Assembly (NCBI RefSeq): GCF_003605365.2
Contig: NZ_QYTU02000005.1
Span: 55,043 to 119,042, forward strand
Reading direction: 5' to 3'
From: Siminovitchia fortis
GTDB taxonomy: Bacteria > Bacillota > Bacilli > Bacillales > Bacillaceae_C
DNA: 64,000 nucleotides
Below the pieces are notes generated by a model that made no database searches, was not told the DNA's origin, and worked only from the letters and a program-made list of their open reading frames with translations. Of this stretch, positions 40,241-48,488 are shown in pieces. Every line of letters starts with the position of its first letter. Position 1 is the stretch's first letter. The translations under genes were made by a program, and so were the position numbers.

Positions 40241-41161
40241 CTAATTAATTAATCCCTCTTCTTCAAGCCACCCTCTCGCGACTTCATTCACGTTTTCATG
40301 CTTAACATCCACTCGAAAATTTAATTCTTTCATTGTATCACCATTTAATTTATCAGCTAATTCATTCAAAAGATCTCCAACTTCTGAATACTTATCCAAT
40401 ATCTCCTGCCTTACGACTGGGGCACCATTGTATGCAGGAAAAAACATATTGTTATCTTCTAAAGTAACAAGGTCAAACCCTTTAATACGGCCATCTGTTG
40501 CAAAACCTACTGTAACATCTACTTGCCCCTCTTTTAATGAGTTATATAAGAGGCCAGTATCCATTTTAACAACATTTTTTGCAGGAAAAGAGAAATCATA
40601 TTTTTTCTCAAGCCCCTTTAAACCATCTTCGCGTGCATAAAATTCTGAGTTTGTTGCAAACTTAAGTGTGTTTGGGTCTTTATTTACTAAATCAGCCAGG
40701 TCAGAAATAGAATTAACATTTAATTCCTCTGCTCGGTCTTTTCGCATTAGAAGAGCATATGTGTTGTTAAAGTCCGACTTGTTTAACCAGACAAGTTTGT
40801 TCTTTTTGTCCATGTCTTTTACTTTTTCATATGCTTTGTTTGGATCCGTTTCCACATCCTGTTTTAAATAAACCATTAATGCTGTGCCGGTATATTCCCA
40901 GTAAACGTCAAGCTGTCCATTTTCAAGTGCAGACCGAGCAACCGTACTTCCCATACTACTTGCTTCATCTACTTCATAACCATTTTCTTTTAAATAAATA
41001 GAGGTAATTTTTGTTAAAATATGTTGTTCCGTGAAGTCTTTCCCACCAACCGTGATTTTACCTTTTTCTTCTTTTCCTTGTGTTTTCGTGTTTGAAGAAT
41101 TACATGCAGCGAGCGCCATTGTTATAAGTCCTATTAAGACGAGTTGGACTACTTTCCTCAT
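40241..41161 (-). CDS. Glycine betaine/choline/carnitine-type ABC substrate-binding lipoprotein (OpuCC-like)
   Basis: 306 residues. Lipobox ALAAC at Cys20. The mature part has OpuAC words: ITVGGKDFTEQHILTKI, VDEASSMGSTVARSALENGQLDVYWEYTGT and PVVRQEILDKY. Family members bind quaternary amines through an aromatic cage. It is the last gene of a four-gene transporter operon (permease 42959, ATPase 41935, permease 41182, this). Because the operon has a sigma-54 promoter rather than an osmotic promoter, the ligand is probably used as nutrient. Which amine is unknown. Confidence 0.88.
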   Translation of the reverse strand: MRKVVQLVLIGLITMALAACNSSNTKTQGKEEKGKITVGGKDFTEQHILTKITSIYLKENGYEVDEASSMGSTVARSALENGQLDVYWEYTGTALMVYLKQDVETDPNKAYEKVKDMDKKNKLVWLNKSDFNNTYALLMRKDRAEELNVNSISDLADLVNKDPNTLKFATNSEFYAREDGLKGLEKKYDFSFPAKNVVKMDTGLLYNSLKEGQVDVTVGFATDGRIKGFDLVTLEDNNMFFPAYNGAPVVRQEILDKYSEVGDLLNELADKLNGDTMKELNFRVDVKHENVNEVARGWLEEEGLIN

Positions 41162-41181
41162 AAATATATCCCCCTTAATTT

Positions 41182-41922
41182 TTAAATCGTTTCTACGTTT
41201 CTTTGCAAACCTTTTGGTATGACCAATTTCTCCACTATTCCAATTAATAAATCAATTGAAATTGCCAATAAAATAACTGGAACTGCTCCTGCCAGCATAA
41301 TTCCGGTATCGTAAAGCGATATCCCGGTAAAGATTAGGTCACCTAACCCACCACCGCCAATTAAAAAAGCAAGTGCTGCTGTTCCAACATTAATAACTAC
41401 AGCAGTACGGATCCCTCCGATGATCGCATATAATGCATTGGGAATTTCAATTTTTAATAGAAGCTGCCTTTGTGTCATTCCCATCCCTTTTCCGGCATCA
41501 AGAATGGCTGGATGAACAGAATTTAATCCTGCAATGGTATTGCGCAATATAGGAAGCAGCGAACTGAACCAAAGAGCAAAAACTGCGGTTTTCCAACCAA
41601 TTCCTAAATAACTCATCACCAGTGCCAATATGGCAATGCTTGGAATAGTCTGCCCGACATTCGCTATATTTACCGTAATAAATTCAAACCTTTTAAACTT
41701 TGGCCGTGTGACAAAAATGCCTAATGGTACAGCAACGAAAATAGCGGCTAAAGATGAAATCGCTACCAATTTTAGGTGCTGGCCTGCCAGGAAAATTAAA
41801 TCATCAACATTAGCTGCCATGAATTGAAAGGCACCGGATTTAATCACATATATTACTAACAAAGCAACAAGTATCAATAATCCGATTCGAATTGACATTT
41901 CCATTTTATTTCTTAATCTCAT
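41182..41922 (-). CDS. Quaternary-amine-type ABC transporter permease (OpuCD/OpuCB-like)
   Basis: 246 residues, about six membrane segments. LKLVAISSLAAIFVAVPLGIFVTRP and GKGMGMTQRQLLLKIEIPNALYAI (coupling loop) are typical of OpuC permeases. ATG 41922 has AAGGTGGG upstream. It forms the channel with the second permease at 42959. Confidence 0.88.
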   Translation of the reverse strand: MRLRNKMEMSIRIGLLILVALLVIYVIKSGAFQFMAANVDDLIFLAGQHLKLVAISSLAAIFVAVPLGIFVTRPKFKRFEFITVNIANVGQTIPSIAILALVMSYLGIGWKTAVFALWFSSLLPILRNTIAGLNSVHPAILDAGKGMGMTQRQLLLKIEIPNALYAIIGGIRTAVVINVGTAALAFLIGGGGLGDLIFTGISLYDTGIMLAGAVPVILLAISIDLLIGIVEKLVIPKGLQRNVETI

Positions 41923-41934
41923 GAGATTCCCACC

Positions 41935-42939
41935 TTAGTGAACCATGGTCTTTAAACTTTGAGGATGCACATTTGTTAATGCTTCAAAATCCGCAATACT
42001 TAACATACCCTTCGGCAGTCCACTTTTATCAGTAACCAGAGCTTTCTCCGGGGTTGAAGACAATAACATTGATAACGCCGTACGGAGATCCGTATCAAGA
42101 TCGATTACCACCTGGTTTTCCCCTTTTTGCAGGTTAATAGTTTCATTTATTTTATTCTTTTTTGCCAGCAAATCCTTAACTGTCAATAATGTAAGGCGCT
42201 TAATCTCACGGTCGTCCCCAATGAAATCCTCTACAAATTGATTTTTAGGTTGGGCTAAAATTTCATCCGGCGTTCCATATTGCATTAATTGTCCATCATT
42301 AAAAATTGCAATAGTGTCTCCTAATCGAATCGCTTCATCAATGTCATGGCTGACGAAAAGAATTGTTTTTTGTACAGTTCTTTGAATTCGCAAAAACTCA
42401 TTTTGTAAATGTTCGCGGATAATTGGGTCTAAAGCTCCGAACGGTTCATCCATTAACATGACCGGAGGGTCTGCCGCCATTGCTCTAGCCACACCGATAC
42501 GTTGCTGTTGACCACCTGACAACTCCCACGGAAAACGCTTTCTATATTCTTCGGGATTTAACCCCATCATTTCCATTAATTCTTTATAACGCTTTTTCAT
42601 TTTATCCTCATCCCAATTGAGCATCTTTGGAACGATATTAATATTTTCTTCAATAGTCATATTCGGAAATAGGCCATTTTGCTGAATTACATATCCGATA
42701 GAACGTCTCAATTCAATTGCATCCAGTGAATATATGTCTTTCCCATCTAATTCAATGGAGCCTTCCGTTATGGATACCAGCCGGTTTACCATTCGTAGTA
42801 ATGTTGTTTTACCACATCCCGATGGGCCTAAAAGAACGCAAATTTGTCCTTTTTCAACAGTCATATTTACATTATCCACTGCTTTAATCTTTTTTGTACT
42901 ACTATCATATATCTTACAAACATTGTTAAACGTAATCAC
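41935..42939 (-). CDS. Quaternary-amine-type ABC transporter ATPase (OpuCA-like)
   Basis: 334 residues. Walker A LLGPSGCGKTTLLRM near residue 36, signature LSGGQQQRIGVARAMA near 138, Walker B PVMLMDEPFGALDP near 158, H-loop FVSHDIDEAIRLGD. After residue 240 a single short CBS-like segment (EKALVTDKSGLPKGMLSIADF) replaces the two CBS domains usual in OpuCA/OpuAA, where they sense ionic strength; that suggests osmotic gating is weak or lost. GTG 42939 with AAGGAG 9 nt upstream. Confidence 0.88.
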   Translation of the reverse strand: MITFNNVCKIYDSSTKKIKAVDNVNMTVEKGQICVLLGPSGCGKTTLLRMVNRLVSITEGSIELDGKDIYSLDAIELRRSIGYVIQQNGLFPNMTIEENINIVPKMLNWDEDKMKKRYKELMEMMGLNPEEYRKRFPWELSGGQQQRIGVARAMAADPPVMLMDEPFGALDPIIREHLQNEFLRIQRTVQKTILFVSHDIDEAIRLGDTIAIFNDGQLMQYGTPDEILAQPKNQFVEDFIGDDREIKRLTLLTVKDLLAKKNKINETINLQKGENQVVIDLDTDLRTALSMLLSSTPEKALVTDKSGLPKGMLSIADFEALTNVHPQSLKTMVH

Positions 42940-42958
42940 ACGCTGTGCATCTCCTTCC

Positions 42959-43612
42959 TTATTTCGACTGAGCAGTTTTTGGTGAAATCCACTTCTGGAC
43001 GAGGCCTAGCAAATAGTCGGAAACAAGAGCCAAAATGGATACAGACACTGCTCCAACCTGTACCATGGCAGTGTAGCTGGTAGAAATACCCCTGGCAATA
43101 TAAACTCCTAGTCCACCTGCACCTATATAAGCCGCAATTGCCCCTATTCCAATTGTTAAAACTACCGCCATCCGAATTCCTGCCATGATCATGGGAAGTG
43201 CCAGGGGAATCTCCACTTTGCGAAGGCGCTGCCAAGTGGTCATACCAATGCCAATAGCAGCATCTCGCATATTTGGATCTACATTTTTAACAGCAATAAA
43301 TGTGTTACGAATTATAGGCAGTTGTGAATACAGGACAAGAGCAATGAAAGCTGGCAAAAACCCAATTCCCTGGTTAATAATCGATAGAATGGGTATCATG
43401 ATTCCAAACAGGGCAATACTCGGAATAGTCATCATGATACCAGCAAAGGTTAGTACTAAATTGGAGAGTTTTTCATGCTGGGTAATATAGATTCCAAATG
43501 GTACCCCAATTAAGATTGCAACGATAACAGCAAAACCTACTAACCGAACATGTTCCCATGTCATAACAAGAATTTCATTCCAATTAACACTGACAAATTC
43601 AACAAACCCCAT
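42959..43612 (-). CDS. Quaternary-amine-type ABC transporter permease (OpuCB-like), first gene of operon
   Basis: 217 residues from ATG 43612, 6 nt after GGGGGG; upstream in-frame starts at 43615 and 43633 are also possible. About five to six membrane segments with the OpuC permease words LVGFAVIVAILIGVPFGIYI and DAAIGIGMTTWQRLRKVEIPLALPMIM. The sigma-54 promoter at 43655-43670 places the likely transcript start about 30 nt before it. Confidence 0.87.
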   Translation of the reverse strand: MGFVEFVSVNWNEILVMTWEHVRLVGFAVIVAILIGVPFGIYITQHEKLSNLVLTFAGIMMTIPSIALFGIMIPILSIINQGIGFLPAFIALVLYSQLPIIRNTFIAVKNVDPNMRDAAIGIGMTTWQRLRKVEIPLALPMIMAGIRMAVVLTIGIGAIAAYIGAGGLGVYIARGISTSYTAMVQVGAVSVSILALVSDYLLGLVQKWISPKTAQSK

Positions 43613-43654
43613 CATTATCCCCCCCTTTATCAATCAATATTAACTATTTATCAT

Positions 43655-43670
43655 TGCAAGTTTAGTGCCA
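43655..43670 (-). promoter_or_regulatory. Sigma-54 promoter of the ABC transporter operon
   Basis: Minus strand TGGCACTAAACTTGCA, an exact fit to TGGCAC-N5-TTGCA. Upstream TTAACA...TGTTAA arms (43687-43716) are a possible activator site. Confidence 0.88.
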
Positions 43671-43773
43671 AATTGAATTCGCTATATTAACAGGCGTTTC
43701 GTTCGATATTTGTTAAATTTTTTTAATTAAAGTAAAAATTTTTTGCTTTTAATAACCACGATTATCCATAGAA

Positions 43774-44646
43774 TTAAATATCTAACAGCTTTCTAGGATT
43801 ATCTACAATCATTTTTTTCACCTCAGCTTCTGTAATACCTGCTTTTAAAATCTCTCTGATAAAATGATCAAGTGCTTCAATAGGCGGGATGTTATGGTCT
43901 TGGCCATAATCGGTTACAAGAACACAGGAATTTACACCTATTTGACGAATTGTGTCCGCCATCTGTGAAACGGATAAATCTAGAAAATCCTGGCTGCAAG
44001 CTAAGTAACATTTCTCGATAATAGCTCCTTTTTTTGCGAATTCTTTTTGGAGCTCTATAGAAATTGGTGCAATACCTAGATCAGCATGCTGTATTAAGAT
44101 TTTTTCGACACCATGGACTTTAGCAGCATCAATTAATACAGCAACCTCTTCCGCCGCCAAATGCCCGGTGGCCAATGTAATATTTGCTTCCCCTATTAAT
44201 GATAAAATCTCGTTTACTTCTGGTTTTATTTGCTTGTTTTCATTCCAAATAGTTAAGCCTTCTCCCGGAGGAAGGGATCGCTCACTATTAAATAAACGAG
44301 TTTTCTTTTTTCCAAAATGGTTGCAATGCTGGTGTGCCGATATTGTCGGCATCCAAATAATTTTTGCCCCCTGCCTGATTGCCATATCAACTGCCTTAGG
44401 GGACAACCCCCCTGTGAACTCATTTAAAACAATTCCCCCATATACATGCAGGTCAGGCTCTTTTAATCGTATTAAGGTCGCACGATCAATAGTTGATGCT
44501 TCATGGGATTTTAATATAACTCCAGCCATTTTCGCTATTTTCACATCGTTTATTAATTCCCAATCTGTTTGCCTTCTTGAAAAAACACTCGGATAACTAT
44601 GACAATGAAGTTCAATCGCTCCCTCTAATAACGGATGAAATTCCAT
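43774..44646 (-). CDS. DUF6282 family protein, amidohydrolase/PHP-like
   Basis: 290 residues from ATG 44646 (AGGA upstream; in-frame GTG at 44655 is the alternative). Metal-type histidines: AIELHCHSYPSVF near residue 15, STISAHQHCNHFG near 107, ATGHLAAEEV near 165 and IQHADLG near 190, with VTDYGQDHN near 245, consistent with a metal-dependent hydrolase barrel of the DUF6282 family. It has its own sigma-54 promoter and lies between the transporter and its regulator genes, so it probably acts on the imported compound. Reaction unknown. Confidence 0.78.
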   Translation of the reverse strand: MEFHPLLEGAIELHCHSYPSVFSRRQTDWELINDVKIAKMAGVILKSHEASTIDRATLIRLKEPDLHVYGGIVLNEFTGGLSPKAVDMAIRQGAKIIWMPTISAHQHCNHFGKKKTRLFNSERSLPPGEGLTIWNENKQIKPEVNEILSLIGEANITLATGHLAAEEVAVLIDAAKVHGVEKILIQHADLGIAPISIELQKEFAKKGAIIEKCYLACSQDFLDLSVSQMADTIRQIGVNSCVLVTDYGQDHNIPPIEALDHFIREILKAGITEAEVKKMIVDNPRKLLDI

Positions 44647-44683
44647 TCTCTTCACTTCCTTTTTGTTTGATCATTAACCAATT

Positions 44684-44699
44684 TGCAAGAACTGTACCA
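44684..44699 (-). promoter_or_regulatory. Sigma-54 promoter of the DUF6282 gene
   Basis: Minus strand TGGTACAGTTCTTGCA, one base from consensus with GG and GC correctly spaced; about 38 nt before the ATG. Confidence 0.82.
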
Positions 44700-44731
44700 A
44701 TGGGGTTCCAAAGATATTTTACTGAAAATTA

Positions 44732-44776
44732 AAATACCGAATAATGGACTGTTTAATAGCCCATTATTCGGTATTT
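44732..44776. terminator. Terminator of the response-regulator gene
   Basis: AAATACCGAATAATGG and CCATTATTCGGTATTT are perfectly complementary 16-bp arms around a 13-nt loop. Confidence 0.85.
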
Positions 44777-44800
44777 ATTTTATAAACTCGGAAAATTCCT

Positions 44801-46168
44801 TTATTGATTAAGATATTTGTTTAATTTATAAGATAGCAACTGTCTTGAAATACCTAGCTTTCTAGCCGCGGCTGCAACTTGTCCATGCTGTTCCTCGACT
44901 GCTGTTAATATAAATTTCTTTTCAATTTCTTCTAGCTGTTCGGGAAGCGTTTTTCCTTGATTTAATGAAAAAGACTCCAAACGGAATTGTCTGTTATTAT
45001 ACTCTTGAATTTCACGCGGAAAATCACGAATGGATAAATTTTCACCATCACATAAAACAACGGCCCGCTCCACTGCATTTTGAAGTTCCCGAACGTTCCC
45101 CGGCCAATCATAGTTAGTCAATATTGTTAAAAGGTGAGATGATACTTTATAGTTAATTTTGGTCTTCTGGCGGTGCCTTTCTAAAAATTCTTCAATGAGC
45201 AACGGGATATCATCTATTCGATCCCTTAATGGCGGAATATACATATCAACAATATTTAACCGATAAAATAAATCTTCCCGAAATTTCCCTTCCTTCACCA
45301 TTTGTTTTAAATTGCTATTAGTGGCAGAAATAATACGAATATCCACCTGTTTTAGCTGATTGCTCCCAAGACGCATAAACGATTTTTCTTGGACTGCTTG
45401 TAAAAGCTTTGCTTGCAGCTGCAAAGAAATTTCACCAATCTCATCTAAAAAGATTGTCCCTCTATGTGCCGCTTCAAATTTTCCCGCACGGCTCGCTGTT
45501 GCCCCTGTAAATGCCCCTTTTTCGTATCCAAACAACTCACTTTCCAATAAATTCTCTGGAATTGCCGCACAGTTTACTACAATGAATGGTGCCTCACTAC
45601 GATCACTCAATTGATGGATTATCTTAGCAATCATGCTTTTACCCGTCCCGCTTTCACCATGAATTAGAACAGTAGCATCTGTAGAAGAAACACGTTCAAC
45701 CAGCGTATAGATATCCTTCATTTCGTTGCTAATGCTAATTAACCCTTTTGTTGGTTCTACTTGTTTTAGTTGCTCTTTTAAGTACAAATTTTCTTTTTTC
45801 ATCTCTAACCAGCTAAAAGCTTTATTTATTGCTAACTCAATTTCATCTAATTTAGCAGGCTTTACGATATAATCTATGGCTCCTGATTTCATAGCTATAA
45901 CGGCGCTTTCTATATCACCATAGGCTGTCATGATCATAAACAGCTTTTGTGGATAAAGCGAGACAAACTCTTCCAGCAGGTCCAAGCCATTTGCATCCGG
46001 CAGTCTCAGATCCAGAAGTACAAGATCAAAATCATTCTCTTTCACTTTCTTTCTTGCCTCTGCTCCGGTCGCGGCTAACTCCACAATAAATCCTTTCTTT
46101 CGAAAAGATAAGGATAAAGCTCGCAATAGTCTAATTTCATCATCCACAAACAAGATGCTTTTTTTCAC
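44801..46168 (-). CDS. Sigma-54-dependent response regulator (NtrC family)
   Basis: 455 residues. Receiver domain 1-120 with phospho-acceptor Asp in LVLLDLRLPDANG (near 53). AAA+ domain about 140-375: Walker A HGESGTGKS, sigma-54 loop GAFTGA, Walker B TIFLDEIGEI. C-terminal Fis helix-turn-helix ending AAARKLGISRQLLSYKLNKY. Start GTG 46168 after GAGGAGGG. It follows the kinase gene after a 105-nt gap. It should activate the three sigma-54 promoters at 43655, 44684 and 51298. Confidence 0.93.
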   Translation of the reverse strand: MKKSILFVDDEIRLLRALSLSFRKKGFIVELAATGAEARKKVKENDFDLVLLDLRLPDANGLDLLEEFVSLYPQKLFMIMTAYGDIESAVIAMKSGAIDYIVKPAKLDEIELAINKAFSWLEMKKENLYLKEQLKQVEPTKGLISISNEMKDIYTLVERVSSTDATVLIHGESGTGKSMIAKIIHQLSDRSEAPFIVVNCAAIPENLLESELFGYEKGAFTGATASRAGKFEAAHRGTIFLDEIGEISLQLQAKLLQAVQEKSFMRLGSNQLKQVDIRIISATNSNLKQMVKEGKFREDLFYRLNIVDMYIPPLRDRIDDIPLLIEEFLERHRQKTKINYKVSSHLLTILTNYDWPGNVRELQNAVERAVVLCDGENLSIRDFPREIQEYNNRQFRLESFSLNQGKTLPEQLEEIEKKFILTAVEEQHGQVAAAARKLGISRQLLSYKLNKYLNQ

Positions 46169-46273
46169 GCTAACCCTCCTCGGATAATATTAAACTCTTC
46201 AGAGCAAATGGGTATTTGTGGTCTATGATTATTATCTTTGCATGATTATATTAAACCATATCCGTGGTTTTTC

Positions 46274-48364
46274 CTATTTGACTTTCGGCAATGTAATATA
46301 GATTGTTGTTCCTTCATCAAGTGTACTTTCCGCCCATATCCTACCATTATGCTGAACAATGATTTCATGGGCAATCGATAATCCGAGTCCCGTTCCTTCA
46401 TTCTTTGTAGAATAAAGCGGGTTAAAAATCCATTTTATATTTGTTGGTGAAATGCCTTCTCCTGTGTCTGAAACTGAAAGTTGCCAATGGCCATCATTAT
46501 CTTCAAGCAAAATGTTAATAGTTCCGCCCGTCTCCATTGCTTGCAGACTGTTTAATATAACATTTAGGAGGACTTGAATTAACCCATTTCTATCTCCCAA
46601 TACTAATGCCCTATTAACCTTGTAATCAACATTTAAAATGACATTTTGATCGTTCATCTTCTTTCTTAATAAGTTTAACAATTCATCTGTAACACCGATC
46701 AAATCAATCATATTTTTCCTTTTTTCTGATCCATTTTTAGTGAGGTGCAAAAAATCCGTTAAAATATTATTCATCCGGTCAGTTGTTATTAAAATATCGT
46801 CTGTTAATTGATGTACAACGAGCTTGTCTTGAAGTATATCCTCTAACTCAAGACGCAGAGCCTCTGTTGAAGCCTGAATAATACTTAATGGATTCTTAAT
46901 TTCATGGGCAATCCCGGCCGTTAGCTGCCCCAAAGAGGCTAATCGTTCACTCTGTTTTAAATAATCCTCAAGCTTTTTTAGTTCACTTACATCGCGTATC
47001 ACAATAATTGAGCGAATATCCTCATGCTCTTCTCCGGTAAACAAAGAGGCATATAATCGAATATCGCGTACTTTTCTGTCTTTATCAATAACGTGGCTTT
47101 CTATTTCTTCAATTGCACTTCCCTGCTGAAGTGTTTTTAAAATGATTAAATTACTTACATTGTTAATGGGTAATTCAGTGATATTTTTACCAACTACCTC
47201 ATTGCGGTTATAGTGCATTAGCTTTTCAGCACCCGTGTTAAAGGTTGTTATCTTTCCCTCTATATCGGTCGTTATAATAGCATAAGGAATCGACTCTAGA
47301 ATATTATGCAGATTCTTTTCTTTTTTACGAAGCGATGCTGCCATTTCAGATAAAACGATTGATAGCTCCTCTATTTCATCATTTGTTTTTACAGTATGAA
47401 AGACTTTTTGCTTATCTTCCTTATAATCTTTAGCTTGTTTAATCAAAACCTTTATAGGGCGAACAACTTTAAAGGCACTGATAATTGCAAGGCCAACGGC
47501 AATAATAAATACGATAATAAAGCCTTTTATGAGTAATTGCGTAATCGATTGAGCTGGGGCCATTGCTTGTTTAATGGGCTCACCAACAATAAGCCCTACT
47601 TCTCCTAAAAAAAGCGGCCTATACGAAACGACCATTTCTTCATTAAAAATCGGACCTCTCCAAACACCAAATCGTTCCCTTTTTAAATATAGAGCAACTT
47701 CATGATTCTTAATGGATTTTCCTATATAATTTTTGTTTTCATGGGCTATAATTGCACCGTTTCGATCAACCATTGCATTTATGCCCCCTTCACCTATGCC
47801 GAATTTCTCAAGCAAATCAGATAAATTATTTAAATTTAAATAAGCGATTACGGATCCTAAATATTCTCCATCATCACTAACAGTCGGATAAGAAACGATA
47901 ACCGTTTTGCGTCCATCAGGGAGTGTAATAATATTTGAAATGTATCTGGTTTTACTCCATGACAAACGCTCTAACGTTGAACTTATTGGAATACGTCCAG
48001 AAAATGCAATGTCTGGAATGCGTAAACTCTTTTCATTCTCTTTATATACTTCAACGAACAAATAAAGAGGATCCTGGGATATTATTGTTTCGATTTCTTT
48101 TTGATAAATCATCGTATCATCAGAATCCAAAGTTTCAACAATGGAAGAAATTTGTCTCATGTCAGAAATAACGTTTTGAAAGACGCTTTCCATATGAGCG
48201 CCAAGTGTTTTGGCAAAAAGTTCATCCCGGTATTCCATTTGTGACTGCACCGAGTTGTTCATTACGTTAAAAACAATAATGTATAACACCGAGAGTACAA
48301 ATAAAATAACAACTAATACAGTAGTTACATATCGCTTTGTAAGTTTAGATTGAAAGATTGTCAT
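46274..48364 (-). CDS. Membrane sensor histidine kinase (Cache, HAMP, PAS, HisKA, HATPase)
   Basis: 696 residues. TM1 about 10-32, an extracellular double-Cache sensor about 35-275, TM2 about 280-302, HAMP about 303-355, PAS about 360-470, HisKA with phospho-His in GIAHEIKNPL near 498, and HATPase with N box NVILNSLQAM, G1 DTGEGISP and G2 GTGLGLSIAHEI. dCache sensors bind small ligands such as amino acids, amines or carboxylates outside the cell. It is the partner of the NtrC-type regulator immediately downstream and probably detects the substrate of the transporter. Confidence 0.93.
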   Translation of the reverse strand: MTIFQSKLTKRYVTTVLVVILFVLSVLYIIVFNVMNNSVQSQMEYRDELFAKTLGAHMESVFQNVISDMRQISSIVETLDSDDTMIYQKEIETIISQDPLYLFVEVYKENEKSLRIPDIAFSGRIPISSTLERLSWSKTRYISNIITLPDGRKTVIVSYPTVSDDGEYLGSVIAYLNLNNLSDLLEKFGIGEGGINAMVDRNGAIIAHENKNYIGKSIKNHEVALYLKRERFGVWRGPIFNEEMVVSYRPLFLGEVGLIVGEPIKQAMAPAQSITQLLIKGFIIVFIIAVGLAIISAFKVVRPIKVLIKQAKDYKEDKQKVFHTVKTNDEIEELSIVLSEMAASLRKKEKNLHNILESIPYAIITTDIEGKITTFNTGAEKLMHYNRNEVVGKNITELPINNVSNLIILKTLQQGSAIEEIESHVIDKDRKVRDIRLYASLFTGEEHEDIRSIIVIRDVSELKKLEDYLKQSERLASLGQLTAGIAHEIKNPLSIIQASTEALRLELEDILQDKLVVHQLTDDILITTDRMNNILTDFLHLTKNGSEKRKNMIDLIGVTDELLNLLRKKMNDQNVILNVDYKVNRALVLGDRNGLIQVLLNVILNSLQAMETGGTINILLEDNDGHWQLSVSDTGEGISPTNIKWIFNPLYSTKNEGTGLGLSIAHEIIVQHNGRIWAESTLDEGTTIYITLPKVK

Positions 48365-48488
48365 AATAAAACCTCTAAATGGATTTTGCTGAATAGTAAA
48401 TAAAGTACTTTGTCAAAAACAAAGTACTTTTTTATATTCTATAGATACGAATTCAATCCCTTTAAAGGACAGTAATCGTAATATTTAT

